IMG/VR virus record: IMGVR_UViG_3300047552_000197
Location: 1-49,100 of that record
Strand: one strand, 5' to 3'
From: a virus
Length of the DNA: 49,100 bases
Positions 1-5,633 of the stretch are shown here, in pieces. A program made the translations under genes and the position numbers. The notes beneath the pieces were generated by a model. That model had not been told where the DNA came from and ran no database searches. It saw only the letters and a program-made list of their open reading frames with translations. How positions within the stretch are numbered: the first letter of the stretch is position 1; each line of letters opens with the position of its first letter.

Positions 1-144
1 GATTTACTGATACGTCTATTTGATTACGCAGGCGCACATAACTTGGATTTAGCTGGGGCTATGTGGGAAAAGATGGAATATAACGCAAAACGCGATGACC
101 ATAAAATTGAAAATAGAAAGAAAGAAGATGGAAAAAAGTTTTAA
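1..144 (+). CDS. MazG-like nucleotide pyrophosphohydrolase, C-terminal part (truncated by window edge)
   Basis: An open frame enters from the left edge and ends at TAA 142-144. The 47 visible residues include LFDYAGAHNLDLAGAMWEKM and end in a Lys-rich tail finishing GKKF. In phage MazG-like enzymes the last helix has a similar layout (an acidic-aromatic stretch, then a 'dl..A...K..yN..R' helix and a basic GGK-type tail). That family hydrolyses NTPs or dNTPs to NMP and PPi. The catalytic EExxE region is not in the window, so activity cannot be judged. The next small gene starts inside its last codons. Confidence 0.6.
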   Translation, partial: DLLIRLFDYAGAHNLDLAGAMWEKMEYNAKRDDHKIENRKKEDGKKF

Positions 145-259
145 TGAATCAGATGAAGTTGAAAGCATAACAATTCCACAAGATGCAGATTTCACAATTG
201 GCGATGTAGTTGAAATGGTTTTTGTTGAAAATAAATTAACACCTGTTTTGGATGATTAA
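128..259 (+). CDS. Small acidic protein, 43 aa, unknown
   Basis: ATG at 128 overlaps the end of the MazG-like gene by 17 nt in another frame; stop TAA 257-259. The product begins MEKSFNESDEVESITIPQ and is acidic, with no membrane segment or known motif. An AAGAAAGAAG purine stretch upstream could act as ribosome binding site. The tight overlap fits the style of this block, but a 43-residue ORF could also occur by chance. Function unknown. Confidence 0.4.
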   Translation: MEKSFNESDEVESITIPQDADFTIGDVVEMVFVENKLTPVLDD

Positions 260-265
260 CAATAT

Positions 266-322
266 GCTGGTGCAGTACGGTGGTAACGACATACACATCA
301 GGTTCAAATCCTGACACCAGCA
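266..322 (+). tRNA. tRNA-like element lacking an anticodon arm (tRNA remnant)
   Basis: Bases 266-272 (GCTGGTG) pair perfectly with 315-321 (CACCAGC) as a 7-bp acceptor stem; two further pairs extend it (264-265 with 322-323). Bases 298-302 and 310-314 form a perfect 5-bp T stem around the loop TTCAAAT, a canonical T-loop sequence. A D-loop-like GGTGGTAA follows the acceptor. Only 25 nt (273-297) separate the acceptor 5' strand from the T stem, where about 41 are expected; the shortfall is close to one 17-nt anticodon arm. No CCA is encoded. It lies in an intergenic gap. Either a decayed tRNA or a tRNA-like structural RNA; it cannot decode as written. Confidence 0.6.
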
Positions 323-342
323 TCAAAATGAAAGGTAGCAAC

Positions 343-480
343 ATGTTTTTCATATTAGATTTAATAATTTCTTTTATCAGCATGATATTAGTTGGAACTA
401 TTGCAATCATTGCTACCCCTCTTATCATCCTTTGCGGTATTGGCAGTGGGATTTTTGAGTGCATGAAAATGACGCGATAA
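343..480 (+). CDS. Small membrane protein, 45 aa
   Basis: I chose ATG 343 because AAAGG at 331-335 lies about 7 nt upstream. Longer forms would start inside the tRNA-like element or its 3' flank. The product begins MFFILDLIISFISMILVG and is almost wholly hydrophobic up to a short polar tail, ECMKMTR, so one long or two short membrane segments are likely. No family recognised. Confidence 0.5.
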   Translation: MFFILDLIISFISMILVGTIAIIATPLIILCGIGSGIFECMKMTR

Positions 481-498
481 CGTCAAATATAGGAGAGT
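481..498 (+). repeat. Duplicated translation-initiation leader, copy 1
   Basis: The 18-nt string CGTCAAATATAGGAGAGT is repeated exactly at 775-792. Each copy ends in the Shine-Dalgarno sequence AGGAGAG a few bases before the start codon of the following gene (502 and 796). Outside the leader the genes are unrelated, so this is a shared leader cassette rather than a duplicated gene. Confidence 0.85.
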
Positions 499-501
499 GA
501 G

Positions 502-768
502 ATGAAAAAACTTTTTGTAGTCAGAGCGGAAACGGGCGACACTGAAGCATATTTATATGATAAAAATACTAAAATTTTAATTATAGTATATAAAACATCA
601 TTGCCGCCACGAAGAGATATAATTGCAGAAAAAACAGGATTAGATATAAATGCTATTGATAGTATGGCATGGGTGTCGAGAGGATATGTTCTGCAAAAAT
701 ACTTTGAAAGACGTGACCATAAAAAGCTATATGAAAAATTTATAAATGATGAATATATCAATTTATAA
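502..768 (+). CDS. Hypothetical protein, 88 aa
   Basis: ATG 502 is preceded by AGGAGAG with ideal spacing. The product is small and mixed in charge, beginning MKKLFVVRAETGDTEAYLYD. Its N-terminal part looks like a beta-rich strand pair, followed by a helical Lys/Tyr-rich C-terminus. No signal peptide, membrane segment or known motif. Neighbours are other accessory genes and its leader is shared with the next gene. Function unknown. Confidence 0.7.
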   Translation: MKKLFVVRAETGDTEAYLYDKNTKILIIVYKTSLPPRRDIIAEKTGLDINAIDSMAWVSRGYVLQKYFERRDHKKLYEKFINDEYINL

Positions 769-774
769 AAACAG

Positions 775-792
775 CGTCAAATATAGGAGAGT
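775..792 (+). repeat. Duplicated translation-initiation leader, copy 2
   Basis: Exact second copy of the 18-nt leader at 481-498, placed just upstream of the 196-residue gene starting at 796. It carries the ribosome binding site AGGAGAG. Confidence 0.85.
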
Positions 793-795
793 AAT

Positions 796-1386
796 ATGAA
801 AACTTACACGGGTGAATTAAAGGATGGGATGCCGATATGGGTTGAGGAATCTTATTCTGGTGATATGGGCATGTATGTCCACGATAACCGCGATTGGGAA
901 AAAGAAGGTAAAACAATAAAAAAAGTCTATTACGATAACGAATGGCAGCTATACAAACCACAAGCTAAAAAAGTGTGGGGGGTTCCTGAAGTTGGTAATA
1001 ATTACTGGCTTATATGTCCAAGTGATGATGGTAAAGAACATGTTCTTGAAAAACGCATGAGTGAGCCTGTAATTTTACCAATGTCTCCTGTATTCCTATC
1101 CAAAGAACACGCAGAACAACAAGCCAAAGCTTTGAATCTGGCAAATGAGTTTCGCTTGTTAAGTGATGTACCTGTGGATGGTGTGCAGCAGTGGTGGATT
1201 GACGGCGAAGGTGACATTATGGAAGAATATGGGTTAAGTTACAAAACGGCAAATGGAATATGCGGATACGTTGCCAACTCACGCGAGAAAGCAGAACGTG
1301 ACCTTGCTGCATTTCCTAAGATTGCATTAGCGCACAAGATTGTTACATGGGGATTTCACGGTGGGGTTGTTGAGGAGGTTTTATGA
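796..1386 (+). CDS. Hypothetical protein, 196 aa
   Basis: ATG 796 follows the repeated AGGAGAG leader. The soluble product is rich in Trp, Tyr and Glu, starting MKTYTGELKDGMPIWVEESY. A middle stretch (SKEHAEQQAKALNLANEFR) reads as an amphipathic helix. No catalytic motif is evident. The stop overlaps the next gene's ATG as ATGA, a sign of translational coupling. Function unknown. Confidence 0.8.
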   Translation: MKTYTGELKDGMPIWVEESYSGDMGMYVHDNRDWEKEGKTIKKVYYDNEWQLYKPQAKKVWGVPEVGNNYWLICPSDDGKEHVLEKRMSEPVILPMSPVFLSKEHAEQQAKALNLANEFRLLSDVPVDGVQQWWIDGEGDIMEEYGLSYKTANGICGYVANSREKAERDLAAFPKIALAHKIVTWGFHGGVVEEVL

Positions 1387-1553
1387 GTGAATTTTTAGGC
1401 ATATTATTTTTACTAGTATTTGTCGGTTTAATGATTGGTGGTGGCTATGTGTGTGGGGCAAGCCAAGGAAATCAATTATTGGAAAATTGCCGCAAAACCA
1501 ACAACGTCTATGAGTGCGAAATTGTAGCAGTGCCGAAGGAGCAAAGTAAATGA
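1383..1553 (+). CDS. Small membrane protein with Cys-containing tail, 56 aa
   Basis: ATG 1383 overlaps the preceding stop (ATGA), with GAGGAGG a few bases upstream as ribosome binding site. Residues 5-24 (LGILFLLVFVGLMIGGGYVC) form one membrane segment. The tail ends NCRKTNNVYECEIVAVPK. This arrangement, one helix followed by 'C..tn.VYeCe.vaVP', resembles small proteins found in many phages of Gram-negative bacteria; their function is not known to me. Confidence 0.65.
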   Translation: MSEFLGILFLLVFVGLMIGGGYVCGASQGNQLLENCRKTNNVYECEIVAVPKEQSK

Positions 1554-1702
1554 GTGCCTATATTGATTCGTTGCTAGACGTTATGCGCGAAGTTAAAAAA
1601 GAAGTTTCCCAATGGCCAGACTGGATGAAGATATGTTTGGGCGTCAGAAGGGTTGAAAAGATTAATGAGGAAACAACTAATGAAAAACATATTAGTCAGT
1701 AA
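1550..1702 (+). CDS. Hypothetical protein, 50 aa
   Basis: ATG 1550 overlaps the previous stop (ATGA) with AAGGAG upstream at 1536-1541. The product begins MSAYIDSLLDVMREVKKEVS and contains QWPDWMK; it is probably helical and has no membrane segment. Its last 23 nt overlap the next gene in another frame. Position and ribosome binding site support translation; function unknown. Confidence 0.6.
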   Translation: MSAYIDSLLDVMREVKKEVSQWPDWMKICLGVRRVEKINEETTNEKHISQ

Positions 1703-1961
1703 AGAGAAGTGGGAAGACTTGATAAGTTTTACTAGATGTTTTACTTATGAGGATTCGTGGGCAAAGGATATAATTGCCATGCCAGACTTCGTGGAGAGCG
1801 AGGAGGATGTGGATGTGGTTGCTAAAGAATTATGGAATCAGATGTGGGACTACCATCAACCAGAAGAAAAGAAATGGGAAAACATAGGTGAGCTTGTCCG
1901 TATTGGCAAACGAGAATCAGCACAAGCAGCAATTAACGCATTAAAGATTAAGGGGGAGTGA
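1680..1961 (+). CDS. Hypothetical protein, 93 aa
   Basis: The frame stays open further upstream (a TTG at 1653), but ATG 1680 has GAGGAA at the right distance and is preferred. The product starts MKNILVSKEKWEDLISF and is helical, acidic and Trp-rich, with no recognisable motif. Its TGA overlaps the next ATG by one base (TGATG). Confidence 0.65.
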   Translation: MKNILVSKEKWEDLISFTRCFTYEDSWAKDIIAMPDFVESEEDVDVVAKELWNQMWDYHQPEEKKWENIGELVRIGKRESAQAAINALKIKGE

Positions 1962-2050
1962 TGTGTAGTGTGTGTGATGCCGTCTGGTATGTAGTCGTAC
2001 CATGCCTTTGTACGGGTCTAACAGGTGGTATACTTTATGAGTTTGTCTGA
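1961..2050 (+). CDS. Small hydrophobic Cys-rich ORF, 29 aa (possible N-terminal half of an interrupted gene)
   Basis: ATG 1961 overlaps the preceding stop (TGATG) and follows AGGGGGAG. The product begins MCSVCDAVWYVVVPCLCTGL, then a Gly-rich hydrophobic stretch, and ends at TGA 2048-2050. The same reading frame stays open after that TGA into a zinc-ribbon-like segment (to 2161). A single TGG-to-TGA change could have split one membrane-plus-zinc-ribbon protein in two. It may equally be two separate small genes. Confidence 0.45.
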   Translation: MCSVCDAVWYVVVPCLCTGLTGGILYEFV

Positions 2051-2056
2051 AAGCCG

Positions 2057-2161
2057 TTGCAGTGCCACAAGGTAGGGCATGATTGGGTAGGCTACTATGG
2101 GGGTTCTAAGTATTGCCGCCGATGCTTAAAAGAAGACTATGATTGGGGGAGTGATGGGTAA
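2057..2161 (+). CDS. Zinc-ribbon-like peptide, 34 aa (possible C-terminal half of an interrupted gene)
   Basis: Reading from TTG 2057 gives LQCHKVGHDWVGYY...YCRRCLKEDYDWG. The Cys/His pairs CH...GHDW and CRRC resemble small phage zinc-ribbon proteins of the DUF1660 type. TTG is the only plausible start after the in-frame TGA at 2048 and has no good ribosome binding site. The conserved part may therefore be reached by readthrough, or the gene may be broken. Confidence 0.4.
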   Translation: MQCHKVGHDWVGYYGGSKYCRRCLKEDYDWGSDG

Positions 2162-2291
2162 AATTATAGAAAGATCCGTTACAGGATTAACGTATTTGCT
2201 TGGTTCTGTGCTCCTTGTATTAGCAATTACTGGTACTTTTTCTATAGGGTATTGGGTTACGTCATTATTTATACAACTAACTGGATGGTAG
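2154..2291 (+). CDS. Small membrane protein, 45 aa
   Basis: ATG 2154 lies just after GGGGGAG (2145-2151). The product starts MGKIIERSVTGLTYLLGSVL and has a long hydrophobic core (about residues 12-40), probably one or two membrane helices. It overlaps the end of the zinc-ribbon frame by 8 nt. No family recognised. Confidence 0.55.
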   Translation: MGKIIERSVTGLTYLLGSVLLVLAITGTFSIGYWVTSLFIQLTGW

Positions 2292-2308
2292 GAGCTAAAG
2301 AAATGAAA
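2290..2308 (+). repeat. Duplicated start region, copy 1
   Basis: The 19-nt string AGGAGCTAAAGAAATGAAA recurs exactly at 2630-2648. It spans ribosome binding site, spacer, start codon and second codon of two successive genes (2303 and 2643). The next codons also remain similar (MKVVD versus MKLVD). Confidence 0.85.
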
Positions 2309-2638
2309 GTCGTAGATATAAAGGACTTCAGGCGAAAACCCGCTCTTACTTTTAAGCAGTGTGGATTTTTACATAAATACGAGATGGTGGAATCTGTAGA
2401 AGTTCGCACTTGCTTTGGGGATAAAGCTGTTGCAAGGCTTTTTATATGCAAAAACTGTGGCGAGCGAAAGGTGACCAAAGATACTAAGGATAAACTCACC
2501 GCAGGGCACACAGTAATATTGGATAGGTGGTTGCTAGGTCAGTGTCACGATCTGTATTATGCTGGCAGTCACGATCATTTAAATGCAACGGCAGGAGATT
2601 ACGGTGGAGAAAAATGGCGATATGTTAAAAGGAGCTAA
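2303..2638 (+). CDS. Zinc-ribbon-like hypothetical protein, 111 aa
   Basis: ATG 2303 is chosen because AGGAG at 2290-2294 fits it; an upstream in-frame ATG at 2252 lies within the previous gene and lacks a site. A first Cys/His group (CGFLH) is followed by a second (RTC, then ICKNCGERK), the arrangement of a zinc ribbon at residues 22-62. The C-terminal part contains further Cys and His residues (GQCHDLYY, SHDH). Likely a small metal-binding, possibly nucleic-acid-binding protein; the role is unknown. Confidence 0.65.
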   Translation: MKVVDIKDFRRKPALTFKQCGFLHKYEMVESVEVRTCFGDKAVARLFICKNCGERKVTKDTKDKLTAGHTVILDRWLLGQCHDLYYAGSHDHLNATAGDYGGEKWRYVKRS

Positions 2639-2648
2639 AGAAATGAAA
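2630..2648 (+). repeat. Duplicated start region, copy 2
   Basis: Second exact copy of the 19-nt start region at 2290-2308, serving the gene that starts at 2643. Confidence 0.85.
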
Positions 2649-2885
2649 CTTGTAGATGAGATTGCAGAAATGTTGCCATTAGGAAGTGACCCAGACCCCT
2701 ATGAAGTAGCACAAGCCGCGATAGACGTGGTGGAGCGGAGGTTGTTTGATGAAGTTAACATGATGATTTTGGCGGTTCATATTGCACGTGAATGCAACAA
2801 AGAAGATGTTACAAATAGAAGCCTTGCTGATTGTATTATTAAAGCAGCATGGGAAGCAGTGAAAGGTGAGACAAATGCACAGTAG
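2643..2885 (+). CDS. Hypothetical helical protein, 80 aa
   Basis: ATG 2643 is served by the repeated AGGAG leader; a longer upstream reading would run through the previous gene's coding sequence. The product begins MKLVDEIAEMLPLGSDPDPY and looks fully alpha-helical and acidic, with no membrane segment or catalytic motif. Unknown function. Confidence 0.65.
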   Translation: MKLVDEIAEMLPLGSDPDPYEVAQAAIDVVERRLFDEVNMMILAVHIARECNKEDVTNRSLADCIIKAAWEAVKGETNAQ

Positions 2886-2982
2886 TATATTAGCGGGACT
2901 ATCTATCTTTTCAGTAGCAGGGTTGTTCCTGCTCATGTTGATTGTAGGTAACTACATTAACCCTACCCACATTGAGGATTAA
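2875..2982 (+). CDS. Small single-pass membrane protein, 35 aa
   Basis: ATG 2875 follows GAAAGGTGAG and overlaps the previous gene by 11 nt. Residues 3-25 are hydrophobic (SSILAGLSIFSVAGLFLLML, then IVG), giving one membrane helix with a short polar tail, NYINPTHIED. No known family. It is the last gene before the replication block. Confidence 0.5.
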   Translation: MHSSILAGLSIFSVAGLFLLMLIVGNYINPTHIED

Positions 2983-2995
2983 ACAGGAGAGTAAC

Positions 2996-5197
2996 GTGAG
3001 TCTACAATTATTCAAGGCACTACTTACCAAGGACTTTTATACTAGGGTACACGACTCATTACCAAACGATGATGTATTCCCTAGTGAAGTACGAGGTATG
3101 TACCGCACACTAAAGTATATGCACGAGGAATACCCTGGGGACTTTACAGCTCAGAGTGTACTTGATACCCACCTATCCTTACATCCTACCACTACTCCAT
3201 CCACTAGATTAATCTTAGAGGGAGTGGTAAGTAGAGTTAATGAGGAGGAGGAGTACAACCCTACCTTAGCAGGGGATATCCTAATCCGTACTAAAGCTAG
3301 TAATATTATACGAGATACCTTAGAGAGTCTATTACAAGTAGAGCAAGGTAACCTACCTATTGATACTGTATTAGACCAACTAAAAGAATATCAAGATACT
3401 ATTGCTCACCTAAGTACCTCTACTACAGAGCAGAAGGAAGAGTATCTAGAGAAGGTAGTAACCTTGGATAGTTTAGAGGAACTATTAGAGGAAGGATACA
3501 CTACCCATAAGTGGAAGTTTAACCACCCTTTACTACAGAGTGCTACTAATGGATTACCTGAGTCTTGTTCTGGCATCATAGGGGCAAGGCCCGATTGCTA
3601 CTCTGAGGATACAGAAGTATTAACCGCTACTGGATGGAAATTATTTAGTACCCTTACCCCCAAAGATTTGGTAGCACAGGTACATCAGAACAAACTAATT
3701 ACCTTTGTACAGCCCACTGATTATATAGCCTACCCGTATCAAGGGGATATGGTGCATTTTACCCATTCGATGGGTAAGGTAGACCTGTTGGTAACACCTA
3801 ACCATGATATGATTACGTGGTCAAAGTCTAAAGGTATGTGTAAATCTAAGGCTGAGTCTTTTACTCCTACTACTCTAGAGTATATGCTTAAAGCTGGGGT
3901 AAAAGAGAGCGGGTTCTCTACTCTTGCCCCCTATGAGAGATTCCTAATAGCGTATCAAGCAGATGGGTCTGGCCCTCGTAAAGGATGCACTGGGGAGCGG
4001 GGACATCACACAGTACGGTTTAGCTTTAGTAAGCAGAGAAAGGTTGATAGATTACTACGGATACTAGAGGAAGCTAGACTTACTTACAAGGTAGTCACCG
4101 AAGAATCCAAACCTAACTTCACTACCATATACGTACAAGTCTCTGAGCTACCATCTAAGACATTTGATTGGGTACATCTACAAGGTGTATCTGGTCTATG
4201 GGGTAAGGAGTTTATCGAGGAACTATCCTATTGGGATGCTACTCGTAGATCTGACACACGCATTAAGTATGATAGCACCATTAAACTTAATACAGATGTG
4301 GTATCTGCTATCTGTGCTATTAGTGGGTATCATACCAATCAATCTGTAATGCATGATAAGCGAGGTTTCAAAGATGTACATACTATCTCTATCTTGACTG
4401 ACAGGGATAGGTTCCTAGCTTCACCAGTCCAGAAGACTGTTGTAAGCTACGATGGTATGGTGTATTGTGTGACTGTACCTACAGGTAACATCATCGTCCG
4501 TCGTAACGGTAAGGTAGTAGTATGTGGTAATTGTGGAAAGACTGCCTTCTACCTATCTCTTATGTGTAATGATGGAGGTTTCCTAGAACAAGGAGCTAAC
4601 GTAGCAGTGTGGAGGAATGAGGAACGCTATGATATGGTAGCACGTAGAGCTATCTCTGCCTTTATGGGAGTACCATTCGACGAAGCACTATTGAATATAG
4701 ACTCCTTTAAAGCTAAACGACAGGTAGTTACTGGTAATATGTATATCCTTAAAGATAGTATTACAGGGGATGCTGATATCAAGGATGTGGATGAGTACCT
4801 TAAGAACTACCCTGAGATTGACATCCTTATCATCGACCAATTAGATAACTTGACATATGAGGGTAAACCTGCTATGGATGATATCGTTATCCTTGGTCAC
4901 CTATACAGGGAAGCTAGGGCTATCTCTATCCGTAGGAATGTAGCTATCATTAATATCACCCAAGCTGGGGCGGAGGCAGATGGTAAACTATACTACGGAT
5001 TAAATGGATTATATGGTAGTAAGACTAATAAGCAAGCTCACACTGATTTCATCTTTGGTATTGGTGCTATGAACCCACAAGGGGGACAACAGGATGATGG
5101 GGTAAGGGCTATCAACTTCTTAAAGAATAAACTTAAAGGTCCTCATAGACCTATTATGTATAGATTAAACCATCAACTAAGTAGAATCGAGGACTAA
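2996..5197 (+). CDS. DnaB-like replicative helicase precursor with an in-frame intein in the P-loop, 733 aa
   Basis: Start is GTG 2996, with AGGAGAG just upstream; an ATG at 2972 has no such site. The host protein is a RecA-fold DnaB-type helicase: helical N-terminal domain (about residues 1-170), Walker A GARPD|CGKT split by the intein, Walker B DILIIDQLDN, then an NITQAG segment. Residues 201-512 are the intein, so the spliced helicase would be 421 residues with Walker A restored as GARPDCGKTAF. It would unwind DNA ahead of the phage polymerase encoded two genes downstream. No primase domain is fused to it. ATPase function depends on splicing because the break lies between PD and the Cys preceding GKT. 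Confidence 0.9.
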   Translation: MSLQLFKALLTKDFYTRVHDSLPNDDVFPSEVRGMYRTLKYMHEEYPGDFTAQSVLDTHLSLHPTTTPSTRLILEGVVSRVNEEEEYNPTLAGDILIRTKASNIIRDTLESLLQVEQGNLPIDTVLDQLKEYQDTIAHLSTSTTEQKEEYLEKVVTLDSLEELLEEGYTTHKWKFNHPLLQSATNGLPESCSGIIGARPDCYSEDTEVLTATGWKLFSTLTPKDLVAQVHQNKLITFVQPTDYIAYPYQGDMVHFTHSMGKVDLLVTPNHDMITWSKSKGMCKSKAESFTPTTLEYMLKAGVKESGFSTLAPYERFLIAYQADGSGPRKGCTGERGHHTVRFSFSKQRKVDRLLRILEEARLTYKVVTEESKPNFTTIYVQVSELPSKTFDWVHLQGVSGLWGKEFIEELSYWDATRRSDTRIKYDSTIKLNTDVVSAICAISGYHTNQSVMHDKRGFKDVHTISILTDRDRFLASPVQKTVVSYDGMVYCVTVPTGNIIVRRNGKVVVCGNCGKTAFYLSLMCNDGGFLEQGANVAVWRNEERYDMVARRAISAFMGVPFDEALLNIDSFKAKRQVVTGNMYILKDSITGDADIKDVDEYLKNYPEIDILIIDQLDNLTYEGKPAMDDIVILGHLYREARAISIRRNVAIINITQAGAEADGKLYYGLNGLYGSKTNKQAHTDFIFGIGAMNPQGGQQDDGVRAINFLKNKLKGPHRPIMYRLNHQLSRIED
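3596..4531 (+). mobile_element. Intein with LAGLIDADG (DOD) homing endonuclease domain, 312 aa
   Basis: The intein starts at Cys201 (CYSEDTEVLTATGWK, block A) and ends VVVCGN before Cys513 as the +1 nucleophile. Block B is visible as LVTPNHDM. Two DOD-type endonuclease motifs are readable: LIAYQADGSG, and a second, EELSYWDATRR, in which the usual Gly is Ala. Both Asp residues remain, so cleavage activity may persist. Block F is VYCVTVPTGNIIV. The residue before the terminal Asn is Gly rather than the usual His, a known but less common variant. Codon use matches the host gene, suggesting long residence. Confidence 0.93.
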
Positions 5198-5198
5198 C

Positions 5199-5621
5199 AT
5201 GAGTAAAGAGTTAAGTAGTGATAATGTCGTACCCGTTATCTGCACTAATACATCTATGTCTATCCAATATGTAAATGTGGATACAGGTGATGTAGTACGG
5301 GAAGACCATATTGTATCAGAGATTCATTCCTATGGTAGCACAGTTAATCAAGCCTTAGGTTCAACGGCTGTAATCCTAAGTGAGATTCTAGGAGAAGATA
5401 GAGATGGTGAGGATACATACTTTGAGGATGAGGATGATGATACCTTATCACTTGAGTTTGATGAATTAGAATCTGAAGAGATGTTAGATAGTGATTATGA
5501 CTTCGGGGATACAGAAGAGATAGACGAAGATAGATACATGTCTTCTGCTATCGATCGGTATGGCGAGACTCGGAGTGGTGAAGTATTAGACCTAGTACAA
5601 TTTATGAAGAGAGCACGTTAA
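5199..5621 (+). CDS. Acidic hypothetical protein, 140 aa
   Basis: ATG 5199 starts one base after the helicase stop, with GAGG upstream. The product is strongly acidic from residue 65 onward (EDRDGEDTYFEDEDDDTL) and ends in a basic helix (VLDLVQFMKRAR). No known motif. Between helicase and polymerase it could be a replisome accessory or DNA mimic, but that is position-based inference only. Confidence 0.75.
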   Translation: MSKELSSDNVVPVICTNTSMSIQYVNVDTGDVVREDHIVSEIHSYGSTVNQALGSTAVILSEILGEDRDGEDTYFEDEDDDTLSLEFDELESEEMLDSDYDFGDTEEIDEDRYMSSAIDRYGETRSGEVLDLVQFMKRAR

Positions 5622-5633
5622 TAAGAGGAGACT

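Noticed and set aside
4849-4880. TTGACA followed at 17 nt by TATGGA inside the helicase gene, resembling a promoter
   Set aside because: It falls in coding sequence for DNLTYEGK; TTGAC is a common codon pair here, and no gene start follows.
2996-5197. Reading the central helicase segment as a domain insertion unrelated to splicing
   Set aside because: Cys start, TPNH block, two DOD motifs and the Asn|Cys end, with restoration of a perfect Walker A, fit only an intein.
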